Source of the DNA: Firmicutes bacterium UBA5227 | GTDB lineage: Bacteria; Bacillota; Clostridia; Tissierellales; Sedimentibacteraceae | Length of the DNA: 16,990 nucleotides | Assembly: GCA_002409285.1 (NCBI GenBank) | Contig: DHUT01000009.1 | Location: 1-16,990, forward strand | Reading direction: 5' to 3' | Shown here: positions 6,575 to 12,450 of the stretch, one piece after another | Layout: each line of letters opens with the position of its first letter | How positions within the stretch are numbered: position 1 is the stretch's first letter | Notes under the pieces: generated by a model | What the model saw: only the letters and a program-made list of their open reading frames with translations | What the model was told of the DNA's origin: nothing | Databases searched by the model: none | Made by a program: the position numbers and the translations under genes

Positions 6575-7720
6575 TTACTTCATGATTTTTCTTATTTCAT
6601 TAACTGAATTTTTAATATTCTCCACCACATATTCTACTTCATCAGCATTGTTGAAATATCCCAGGCTTATACGAATTGTTCCATCAATATATTCACGATC
6701 TAATTTCAACGCTTCCAAAATTCTATTTCCCTTAGTTCTGGAAGAGCAGGCGGAACCAGTTGAAACATAAATACCTTTTTGCTCAAGGTAATGAAGCAAC
6801 ACCTCTCCACGAATATTTTTAAAGGAAACGTTCAGTATGTGCGGAGCACCATCATCTTCCATAGAGCTGTTGATTTTCATATCGCTTATTTCTTCAGACA
6901 ACCTTTTTGCATACAGCCTTTTCAACTCATCTAATTTATTCGTTTCCTCTTTAAATTCTGAATAAACAAGTTCACAAGCCTCTCCGAAGCCTACTATTCC
7001 GGGAGTATTTTCCGTTCCGGGCCGAACGTCTCTCTCCTGTCCTCCTCCAAAAGTTATTGAGTTTAATTTTATGCCTGAACGCACAAACAAGCCTCCCACA
7101 CCCTTGGGACCGTGAATTTTATGGCTGCTGAATGCCATTGTATCAACAGGCAAATTATTTACATCAATATTTAATTTACCATATGATTGTACAGCATCCA
7201 CATGAATTTTTGTACTCTTATTTTTATCTTTTACAATTTTTACTATTTTATTTAAATCCTGAACAATACCTATTTCATTATTTACATGCATGACTGACAC
7301 AAGAGCTGTGTTTTGGTCAACTAACTTCTTTAAGCCTTCAATGTCTATCCTTCCCATTTTATCTGTTTCCACATATCTTATTTCCAATTTATCTTTAAAA
7401 TAGCTGCATGTGTTATAGACAGAAGCATGCTCTATTCTGGTTGTAACAACGTTTTGTTCTGTACCTGCACCATATAAAATACCGGATATTGCAATATTAT
7501 TGCTTTCCGTTCCTCCTCCTGTGAAATAAATTTCTTCAGGCTTTGCATTAATAATTTTTGCTGCTGACTTTCGTGCCTGCTTTATTTTTTTTTCTATTTC
7601 AAGCCCCATTCTGTGAAGGGACGAAGGATTACCGTAGTAATTTTCATTTATATCAACTATTTGACGTAATACCTGGGGTTTTACTTTAGTTGTTGCACTG
7701 TTATCTAAATAAACTTCCAT
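6575..7720 (-). CDS. Cysteine desulfurase (NifS/IscS family), sulfur donor to ThiI
   Basis: PLP enzyme that converts cysteine to alanine and holds the sulfur as a persulfide. The 381-residue protein has YLDNSATTKV at the start, GGGTESNN (68-75), His98 stacking on PLP, HVDAVQSYGK with Asp175, and the PLP Schiff-base lysine Lys201 in SSHKIHGPKG. The catalytic Cys325 is in the loop STGSACSSR (320-328). Length and motifs fit the group I, class V aminotransferase fold. No iscU or iscR is present in this window and thiI follows after 13 bases, so it matches the Bacillus nifZ-thiI arrangement and is probably dedicated to tRNA thiolation. It may also serve other acceptors. The ribosome site GAGAGG is modest. 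It is the first gene of its operon, with a promoter candidate at 7737-7766. Confidence 0.95.
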   Translation of the reverse strand: MEVYLDNSATTKVKPQVLRQIVDINENYYGNPSSLHRMGLEIEKKIKQARKSAAKIINAKPEEIYFTGGGTESNNIAISGILYGAGTEQNVVTTRIEHASVYNTCSYFKDKLEIRYVETDKMGRIDIEGLKKLVDQNTALVSVMHVNNEIGIVQDLNKIVKIVKDKNKSTKIHVDAVQSYGKLNIDVNNLPVDTMAFSSHKIHGPKGVGGLFVRSGIKLNSITFGGGQERDVRPGTENTPGIVGFGEACELVYSEFKEETNKLDELKRLYAKRLSEEISDMKINSSMEDDGAPHILNVSFKNIRGEVLLHYLEQKGIYVSTGSACSSRTKGNRILEALKLDREYIDGTIRISLGYFNNADEVEYVVENIKNSVNEIRKIMK

Positions 7721-7736
7721 AATAGCCTCTCTGTAA

Positions 7737-7766
7737 ATTATTTATTTTCTTTAAAAATTTTGTAAA
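7737..7766 (-). promoter_or_regulatory. Candidate sigma-A promoter of the desulfurase-thiI operon
   Basis: On the minus strand TTTACA (7761-7766), 18 bases, AATAAT (7737-7742), each 5/6 to consensus. The predicted start near 7730 leaves a very short leader before the ATG at 7720. The region is A+T-rich, so confidence is moderate at best. Confidence 0.4.
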
Positions 7767-7772
7767 AAAAGC

Positions 7773-7801
7773 TTGCATAAAATACTTTTATTTGCTATAA
7801 T
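7773..7801 (+). promoter_or_regulatory. Sigma-A promoter of a putative small RNA
   Basis: TTGCAT (7773-7778), exactly 17 bases, then TATAAT (7796-7801): a near-consensus plus-strand promoter. No plus-strand protein gene follows; instead there is a C-loop hairpin and a terminator-like hairpin within about 100 bases. Divergent from the desulfurase promoter. Confidence 0.7.
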
Positions 7802-7807
7802 AACTTA

Positions 7808-7898
7808 TGGTTATCCCCCCCGATAACCAAAATATATTCCCAATACCCCTTTTATGCATATTAATGCTTCACAACAATGGCCATCCGGCCATTTTTGT
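7808..7898 (+). ncRNA. Putative ~90-nt small RNA with C-rich loops
   Basis: From the predicted start near 7808 the RNA would begin at once with a hairpin: GGTTATC (7809-7815) pairs with GATAACC (7822-7828), exposing a loop of six C. A mostly unpaired stretch follows with TTCCC (7838-7842 region) and ACCCCTTTT (7845-7853). It ends in a hairpin AATGGCC/GGCCATT (7876-7882, 7887-7893; loop ATCC), with TTTTT overlapping its end. No open reading frame with a ribosome site is present. C-rich single-stranded motifs are how sRNAs such as RsaE/RoxS of Firmicutes pair with ribosome binding sites (AGGAGG, GGGG). The resemblance is to this type, not a proven homology. No transcript evidence is available from sequence alone. 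Confidence 0.5.
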
Positions 7899-7899
7899 G
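7871..7899 (+). terminator. Terminator-like hairpin ending the putative small RNA
   Basis: Seven-bp core stem AATGGCC/GGCCATT with loop ATCC, extended by CACAA/TTGTG beyond one mismatch. TTTTT at 7892-7896 then GTGTT follow the core stem. There is no T-run on the minus-strand side, so it works in the plus direction. Confidence 0.55.
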
Positions 7900-7916
7900 T
7901 TCCAGCCCTAAACTCC

Positions 7917-7984
7917 AGACCTACCGACCATTTATAAAGTTTCAGAGTCTTTTTTCTGGAACTTTATAAATGGTCGGTAGGTCT
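7917..7984. repeat. 30-bp near-perfect inverted repeat (foldback)
   Basis: Left arm 7917-7946 and right arm 7955-7984 are complementary over 30 bp with a single G-T pair; the loop is eight bases of mainly T. The outer 25 bp are perfect and start AGACCTACCGACCATTTATA. It is richer in G+C at its ends than the surrounding gap. It is far longer than needed for a terminator and looks like a mobile or repeated intergenic palindrome (MITE- or REP-like). Confidence 0.75.
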
Positions 7985-7986
7985 TA

Positions 7987-8047
7987 CGCAGCGCAATCCC
8001 AATGTATGCGACCGAAGGGAGCAAATACATTGGTGATGGAGCCTGCG
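7987..8047. repeat. Second structured palindrome beside the foldback
   Basis: CCAATGTAT (7999-8007) pairs with ATACATTGG (8025-8033), extended by ATC/GAT, with an outer CGCAG (7987-7991)/CTGCG (8043-8047). Its loop reads GCGACCGAAGGGAGC, which can fold again as GC, tandem G-A pairs, CC/GG and a GAA loop when read on the plus strand. The tandem G-A pairs favour a plus-strand RNA fold. It is probably part of the same repeated element as 7917-7984. Confidence 0.55.
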
Positions 8048-8086
8048 AATATGACTGACAGTAACCTCATTTAATTCTTTTTTTTA

Positions 8087-8107
8087 TCTCTTATCTCTTA
8101 TCTCTTA
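8087..8107 (-). repeat. Three tandem copies of TAAGAGA at the aminotransferase stop
   Basis: Read on the minus strand, three perfect TAAGAGA heptamers begin with the TAA stop codon itself, followed by TAAAAAAAA. Because the unit is seven bases, TAA recurs in all three frames. It lies between the aminotransferase stop and the foldback element. Confidence 0.85.
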
Positions 8108-8914
8108 TTTTATCTCCCTCATCACTTCATCCCTATACAACTCATAAACCATTTTAACAACTTCATTCCCGGCAGACCCATACTCTTTCTCATTTATCGA
8201 ACATATAGGCAGCACATCGTTGGAGGTTCCTGTTATAAACGCTCCGTCAAAATTTTCAAGCTCTTCATATTTAATTATTCTTCTTTCAACCTGAATTCCG
8301 TTGTTTTCACATACTTCAATTACCTTGCTCCTTGTTACACCCAGGAGCACATTTTCATCCGGAGAAGTTACAAGTTTGTTTTCTTTAACAAAAAAAATAT
8401 TGGATTTACTTCCTTCGCTTACACTATCATCCTCATTGATGAGTATAACTTCAAAAGCATGAGTTTCATCAATAATTTTTTGAATTTTTTCTTTATATTC
8501 CGCATGAAAGACTTTTGCATTGGGATTGTTTCTATGCACCTTTGCAGTAACGGTGTGTACACCGGTACAAAATTGTTCTTTTGTCGGATAATGGCTGTCT
8601 ATAAAATAAAACAGCAAAATTTCACATTCCTTGTAATAATATGACACTCTGACATTACAATTGTCAAATTTATTTTCATCAATCAGAAGTTCAATTGATT
8701 TTTTAAAATCTTCATAATTGATATTTCCTCTTATACCGCTTAAATTAATACTGTTCATCAGACGATTGAAATGTTCTTTAAGAAATACAGGGCTTCTTTC
8801 AATTATTCTTATAACTTCATATATTTTTGCATTATCCTCTTCCAGTAACTTTTTTAACTCCTCCTTTAAAATTATTTCACCGTTCTTTACATTTTTTTCA
8901 GACAATATGTTCAT
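8105..8914 (-). CDS. Class IV PLP aminotransferase (branched-chain/D-amino acid aminotransferase or ADC lyase type)
   Basis: A PLP enzyme of the IlvE/DAAT/PabC fold. In the 269-residue reading the expected PLP lysine is Lys134 (NAKVFHAEYK) and the cofactor-binding acid Glu167 (SVSEGSKSNIFFV). LGVTRSKVIEVC (191-202) and FITGTSNDVLPI (226-237) match the phosphate-binding parts of the family, as do YEVIRII and HFNRLMNS near the N-terminus. The substrate cannot be fixed from sequence: it may transfer amino groups to branched-chain or D-amino acids, or release pyruvate to make p-aminobenzoate. The start is ATG 8914, six bases after GGGAGGA, and overlaps the stop of the upstream helicase as ATGA, so the two are translationally coupled. 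A longer reading from TTG 8929 would overlap the ribosome site. The ends are typical; nothing appears truncated. Confidence 0.88.
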   Translation of the reverse strand: MNILSEKNVKNGEIILKEELKKLLEEDNAKIYEVIRIIERSPVFLKEHFNRLMNSINLSGIRGNINYEDFKKSIELLIDENKFDNCNVRVSYYYKECEILLFYFIDSHYPTKEQFCTGVHTVTAKVHRNNPNAKVFHAEYKEKIQKIIDETHAFEVILINEDDSVSEGSKSNIFFVKENKLVTSPDENVLLGVTRSKVIEVCENNGIQVERRIIKYEELENFDGAFITGTSNDVLPICSINEKEYGSAGNEVVKMVYELYRDEVMREIK

Positions 8915-11241
8915 GACAAATCCTCCCAAAATTTATTTATTTCACTAACTAATTCGTCCTTATTTTTTATTTTAACATAGTTCCTCCAGTGTTCAGGAAA
9001 AAGTCTGATATATGTTGGCTGACAAAGTCTTGAATCAATGAGAAGAACCACTCCCCTGTCATTTTCGGTGCGTATTACTCTGCCTGCCGACTGCAGAATT
9101 TTATTAAATCCCGGATACTTGTAAGAAAAATCATATCCCGAATTGAATTTATTGTCAAAGAAATCTTTAATAATATTTCTTTCAAAAGAAATCTGAGGTA
9201 TTCCGGTTCCAATTATAACCGCACCTATTAATTTTTCAAGAGGCAAATCAATTCCTTCAGAAAAAACACCACCTACAACTGTGAAAAGCACAACTGTTGA
9301 TTGTAATTTAAATCTGTCTGTAATTTCCATTTGTTCGTACTCGCTGATACCTTTGTCCTGAAGAATAATGTCAGAAACGTCAAAAAGCTCTTTATAAGTA
9401 TCATAGACCTTCCCCATAAAGCTGTACGAAGGAAAAAACACCATGTAGTTACCCTTCTTCGATGAAATAACTTCATTTATATATCTGCAGGATGCTTCTA
9501 TATTTGAATCCCGCACCGCATACTTCATTGATAAGTCATTAGCTACCATAAGCTTCATGTTTCTTTCTTCAAAAGGTGAATTTATCCTTAAAATGTAATC
9601 CTTTTCTGTTCCCCCCAGTATATATCTGAAATATTTCAAGGGTGTCAGCGTAGCCGAAAAGAAAATCGATGCCCAGGCATTTTTCAAAATACCCTTTAAT
9701 ATTTCGCAGGGGTCTGTCAAAAACAATTTTACCATTGTATTATTCTTTGAAATCGCAGCGTAGTAGCAAAAATTATCATCAGCTATTTCTGATATTTTAA
9801 TAAAAAAAGTGCTTTTAAAATAAATGTCAATAAGTTCATCAGGAACGTCATCATTTTTTTTATCATTAATAAATTCTTCTGAAATAGATACGAATTTTCT
9901 TAAAGAATTTATTAAGTCAGATGGTTCTTCACTAAAAATAAACGCTTCATCAGAATTTTTCTTTATTTCCAGAAATCTTTTGTTTATATTGTATAGGCTG
10001 CTGCTTATTTTTTTATTAATGTCTTTCATTATTTTATATACATCATAAAATTCTTCCTTTATAATTTCGGGGGAATACATGCTTCTTACTCTGTCTTCCA
10101 AATTGTGTGCTTCATCAATAAGAAGAATATCATTATTATTTTTAAATACATCATCCCTTTGAAGTGAAACTCTCGGGTCAAAATAATAATTGTAATCACA
10201 TATTACTGCATCAGACATATATGATAGATCCAGGCTTAATTCAAATGGACATAGTTCATATTTTTTTGCTATATTTTCTATGTAATCTCTGTCGTAGAGG
10301 CAGTCATTTTTAATGACATTTTTAAGAGGAGCATTAAGCTTATCATAATATCCTCTTGCATAGGGACAATATTCAGGATCACATTTCGTTTCCTCCATAA
10401 AGCATATTTTATCCTTTGCGGTAATAACTGTAGTACGAAGCTTCAGACCCTGCTCTGTCATAATTTTAATAGTGTTATATGCAATCATTTTAGTAGAAGA
10501 TTTAGCTGTCAGGTAGTAAATCTTGGAATTATTTTTATAGTTTAACGATTTAATCGCAGGAAACAGTGCAGATATGGTCTTTCCCACACCTGTCGGCGCC
10601 TGGGCAAACAGCTTTTTTCCTTCTTTAACAGTCCGAAATACAGCAACAGAAAAGTCTCTTTGCCCATTCCTGTATTTATTAAAGGGGAATTCAAGATTAT
10701 TAACAGTTTCTTTTCTTTCCCTGCGAAGACTGATTATTGTTTTTGCCCAATCAAGATATGAATTTAAAAGGTCATAAAAAAATTTCTCCAGTTCAGCCAA
10801 TGTATATTCCTGTGATATTATCTTTGTACTACCTGAATTTAGATTATAATACCTGAGCTGCACATTTAACGATTCCAGTTTATTTTCAAGACCGTAGATA
10901 TACCCATAGCATTTTGCCTGAGCCGTGTGAGCCATATTATAATCTATATCTATTAAGTTCAAGTCGGTATAAGTGGACTTTATTTCATCAATTGTCACCT
11001 GGGCATCTTCTGTTATTATTCCGTCTGCCCTTCCTTCGATAGCAAACAATATATTATTAAACTCAAATTCCCTTTTTAAATAAAATTCCTTCTGATAGGT
11101 TTCACCCATTTGAGACTGAAGAAGCTTATGAGCTTTAATGCCCTCCAAAGCCCTGTCGGTACTCATTGCTCTTGTGCTGATGTCACCGCTTTTGTATACG
11201 AATTCAACCAATTCCCTGACTGAAAGCTTGATGGTTTCCAT
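8911..11241 (-). CDS. Cas4/RecB-like nuclease fused to an XPD/DinG-like Fe-S helicase
   Basis: A 776-residue DNA repair-type enzyme. Residues 1-180 form a PD-(D/E)XK nuclease of the Cas4/RecB type: His38, Asp73 (GRADG), Glu86-x-Lys88 (DEIKST) and the QxxxY motif Gln108-Tyr112. The superfamily 2 helicase follows, with Walker A APTGVGKT (215-222), DEAH (376-379), SATLTP (529-534), GGVFSEGIDLP (657-667) and QSAGRVIR (717-724). Between motifs I and II lie Cys280, Cys287, Cys292 and Cys331, the expected 4Fe-4S ligands of XPD/DinG helicases. It probably unwinds 5'-tailed or R-loop substrates and trims DNA; the partner is unknown. Upstream reading to 11340 is rejected: GAGGAGATAATA directly precedes ATG 11241. 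It overlaps the aminotransferase gene by four bases. No cas genes are near. The Cas4-like part lacks an obvious own Fe-S cysteine set. Confidence 0.9.
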   Translation of the reverse strand: METIKLSVRELVEFVYKSGDISTRAMSTDRALEGIKAHKLLQSQMGETYQKEFYLKREFEFNNILFAIEGRADGIITEDAQVTIDEIKSTYTDLNLIDIDYNMAHTAQAKCYGYIYGLENKLESLNVQLRYYNLNSGSTKIISQEYTLAELEKFFYDLLNSYLDWAKTIISLRRERKETVNNLEFPFNKYRNGQRDFSVAVFRTVKEGKKLFAQAPTGVGKTISALFPAIKSLNYKNNSKIYYLTAKSSTKMIAYNTIKIMTEQGLKLRTTVITAKDKICFMEETKCDPEYCPYARGYYDKLNAPLKNVIKNDCLYDRDYIENIAKKYELCPFELSLDLSYMSDAVICDYNYYFDPRVSLQRDDVFKNNNDILLIDEAHNLEDRVRSMYSPEIIKEEFYDVYKIMKDINKKISSSLYNINKRFLEIKKNSDEAFIFSEEPSDLINSLRKFVSISEEFINDKKNDDVPDELIDIYFKSTFFIKISEIADDNFCYYAAISKNNTMVKLFLTDPCEILKGILKNAWASIFFSATLTPLKYFRYILGGTEKDYILRINSPFEERNMKLMVANDLSMKYAVRDSNIEASCRYINEVISSKKGNYMVFFPSYSFMGKVYDTYKELFDVSDIILQDKGISEYEQMEITDRFKLQSTVVLFTVVGGVFSEGIDLPLEKLIGAVIIGTGIPQISFERNIIKDFFDNKFNSGYDFSYKYPGFNKILQSAGRVIRTENDRGVVLLIDSRLCQPTYIRLFPEHWRNYVKIKNKDELVSEINKFWEDLS

Positions 11242-11263
11242 TATTATCTCCTCACAGACCCAT

Positions 11264-11290
11264 AAAAATAAACACTCGGCAGTGTTTATT
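11264..11290 (-). terminator. Terminator of the anti-sigma gene, overlapping the helicase promoter
   Basis: AATAAACACT (11267-11276) and AGTGTTTATT (11281-11290) form a perfect 10-bp stem around a four-base loop. On the minus strand TTTTT (11264-11268) follows. The stem is A+T-rich, so termination may be partial. Its 5' arm overlaps the -10 box of the helicase promoter. Confidence 0.65.
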
Positions 11291-11316
11291 ATATCAAATA
11301 ATGTATTAAACATAAA
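11288..11316 (-). promoter_or_regulatory. Extended -10 promoter of the helicase gene
   Basis: On the minus strand TGATATAAT (-10 hexamer 11288-11293) with a weak -35 TTTATG 17 bases upstream (11311-11316). The predicted start, near 11280-11281, falls at the loop of the terminator hairpin. RNA starting here would lack the 5' stem arm and so escape that terminator. Confidence 0.5.
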
Positions 11317-11318
11317 GC

Positions 11319-11705
11319 TTATTTTAAATATTGTACGCAAGTTACCCGGTTTCCGTCAATAGTAAACTTGTCAGATAAGCCTTCCACCAACATTAGTCCC
11401 CTTCCTGATTCACAAAAATCATAGTCACCAAATGCCTTATGTCTGTAGAATATTCCTGAACCTTCATCTGTAACTTCTATAGTAATGCATGAATTATTTA
11501 TCCTTAGTTTTATAATTATTTGTTTATTTATATCCTGCCGATTTCCGTGCAATACACCATTAATTATTAACTCATATAAAATTATTTTGGTGTTGAAAAA
11601 GATATTTTCGGTTAATACTTCCTTGATATTATTAAGTATATCTTCAACAATATTCTTCACGCTGTCAATATCGGTATGGACTTTCCTTTCAATTGTATAA
11701 TCCAT
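11319..11705 (-). CDS. RsbW/SpoIIAB-like anti-sigma factor, serine-protein kinase
   Basis: A GHKL-fold ATPase of the anti-sigma type, 128 residues. It has the N-box ELIINGVLHGN (45-55), with Glu45 and Asn49, the G1 box TDEGSGI (79-85) and the G2 box SGRGLMLV (100-107). Family members bind and hold a sigma-B/F-type sigma factor and are released by a STAS anti-anti-sigma protein that they phosphorylate. Neither a STAS gene nor a sigma gene is next to it, so the target is not shown and it may be an orphan regulator. GGAGGAATTGTA precedes the ATG. Just upstream is a perfect sigma-B-type promoter, which suggests that the sigma factor it controls also drives it. A terminator follows. Broader HATPase_c_2 regulators (for phosphatase or STAS switches) remain possible. 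Confidence 0.85.
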   Translation of the reverse strand: MDYTIERKVHTDIDSVKNIVEDILNNIKEVLTENIFFNTKIILYELIINGVLHGNRQDINKQIIIKLRINNSCITIEVTDEGSGIFYRHKAFGDYDFCESGRGLMLVEGLSDKFTIDGNRVTCVQYLK

Positions 11706-11730
11706 TACAATTCCTCCAGTCCTGTTAAAT

Positions 11731-11755
11731 ATACCCTCATTTAAAGTATTTAAAC
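11731..11755 (-). promoter_or_regulatory. Sigma-B-type promoter of the anti-sigma gene
   Basis: On the minus strand GTTTAA (11750-11755), 13 bases, GGGTAT (11731-11736): an exact match to the Bacillus sigma-B consensus GTTTAA-N12-14-GGGTAT. The predicted start near 11724 leaves a leader of about 19 bases that holds GGAGGA. Sigma-F boxes (GGnrAnAnT) fit less well. Confidence 0.65.
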
Positions 11756-11809
11756 CTATTGTATATAAAATAACACATAATTTACATCATAAGAATTCAT
11801 ATGTTTTTT

Positions 11810-12394
11810 TTAACCAATTAGCCGCTCAAATAATGTCCATATTTCCTCCACTCCACTTTTTGAAACAGCCGAAAATGGAAATATATAGCTGCTGTCCTTA
11901 ATATTCAGTGTTTTTTTAATAACTGCAATATTTCTTATTTGCTGTGACCTTGAAAGCTTATCTGCCTTTGCGGCTATAACATATCCCGTATAACCGCAGC
12001 TTTTTATCCATTCAAACATCTGGACGTCATTTTTACCGGGCTCATGTCTGCAATCAACAAGCAAAATAACCTCTTTGAGCTGTTCTCTGTTATGTAGATA
12101 TGTATCAATCATTTTTGCCCATTTTTCCTGTTCCGTCTTTGATACCTTTGCATATCCGTATCCCGGTAAATCAACGAAATTAAGCATATCATTTATATTA
12201 TAAAAATTAATCGTTTGGGTCTTCCCGGGCTGAGAGCTTGTTCTTGCCAGACTTTTTCTGTTTAACAAAGCATTGATCATCGAAGATTTTCCCACATTTG
12301 ATTTACCGGCAAAAGCAATTTCAGGTACCGCTGTTTCCGGATACTGATCCCTTCTTGCTGCCGTAATAAGTAATTCTGCTTTTCTGATTATCAT
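11810..12394 (-). CDS. ysxC: Ribosome-biogenesis GTPase YsxC/YihA (EngB)
   Basis: Essential GTPase of the TRAFAC class needed for late large-subunit (50S) assembly in Bacillus. The 194-residue protein, of normal length, shows G1 GKSNVGKSS (30-38), a G2 region around GKTQTINFYN (57-66), G3 DLPGYGYAKV (75-84), G4 KADK (143-146) and G5 SAVS (175-178). AAAAAGGAGATATT lies just upstream of its ATG at 12394. It follows lon, as in many Firmicutes, after a 56-base gap that holds a 16-bp hairpin. Lys/Arg-rich ends are ordinary for the family. The next gene downstream has its own promoter of a different type, so this gene probably ends the tig-to-ysxC block. No clear T-run hairpin is seen after its stop. 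Confidence 0.97.
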   Translation of the reverse strand: MIIRKAELLITAARRDQYPETAVPEIAFAGKSNVGKSSMINALLNRKSLARTSSQPGKTQTINFYNINDMLNFVDLPGYGYAKVSKTEQEKWAKMIDTYLHNREQLKEVILLVDCRHEPGKNDVQMFEWIKSCGYTGYVIAAKADKLSRSQQIRNIAVIKKTLNIKDSSYIFPFSAVSKSGVEEIWTLFERLIG

Positions 12395-12410
12395 AATATC
12401 TCCTTTTTAG

Positions 12411-12449
12411 CAATAGCTTAGCAATAGCTTAGATATTGCTAAGCTATTG
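12411..12449 (-). repeat. 16-bp perfect hairpin between lon and ysxC
   Basis: CAATAGCTTAGCAATA (12411-12426) pairs perfectly with 12434-12449 around a seven-base loop. It starts one base past the lon stop codon and ends just before the ysxC ribosome site. No T-run follows on either strand. It also contains a tandem TAGCAATAGCT. It is probably an RNA-stability or processing element, or a partial attenuator. Confidence 0.7.
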
Positions 12450-12450
12450 T

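Noticed and set aside
7917..7984. Foldback as an ordinary bidirectional terminator
   Set aside because: The stem is 30 bp and no T-run follows either arm; the T-run is in the loop instead.
8915..8929. TTG start of the aminotransferase
   Set aside because: It would overlap its own ribosome site GGGAGGA; ATG 8914 is well spaced and forms an ATGA coupling with the helicase stop.
9273..9476. 67-codon minus-strand frame inside the helicase gene
   Set aside because: It is an alternate frame of an intact gene with all helicase motifs; no frameshift is needed there.
11242..11340. 33-codon N-terminal extension of the helicase
   Set aside because: It crosses the terminator and promoter and overlaps the anti-sigma gene; a strong ribosome site directly precedes ATG 11241, where family-like sequence begins.
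11138..11700. Plus-strand frames opposite the helicase start and the anti-sigma gene
   Set aside because: No ribosome sites, low-complexity Ser/Ile/Leu-rich products, fully explained by the minus-strand genes.
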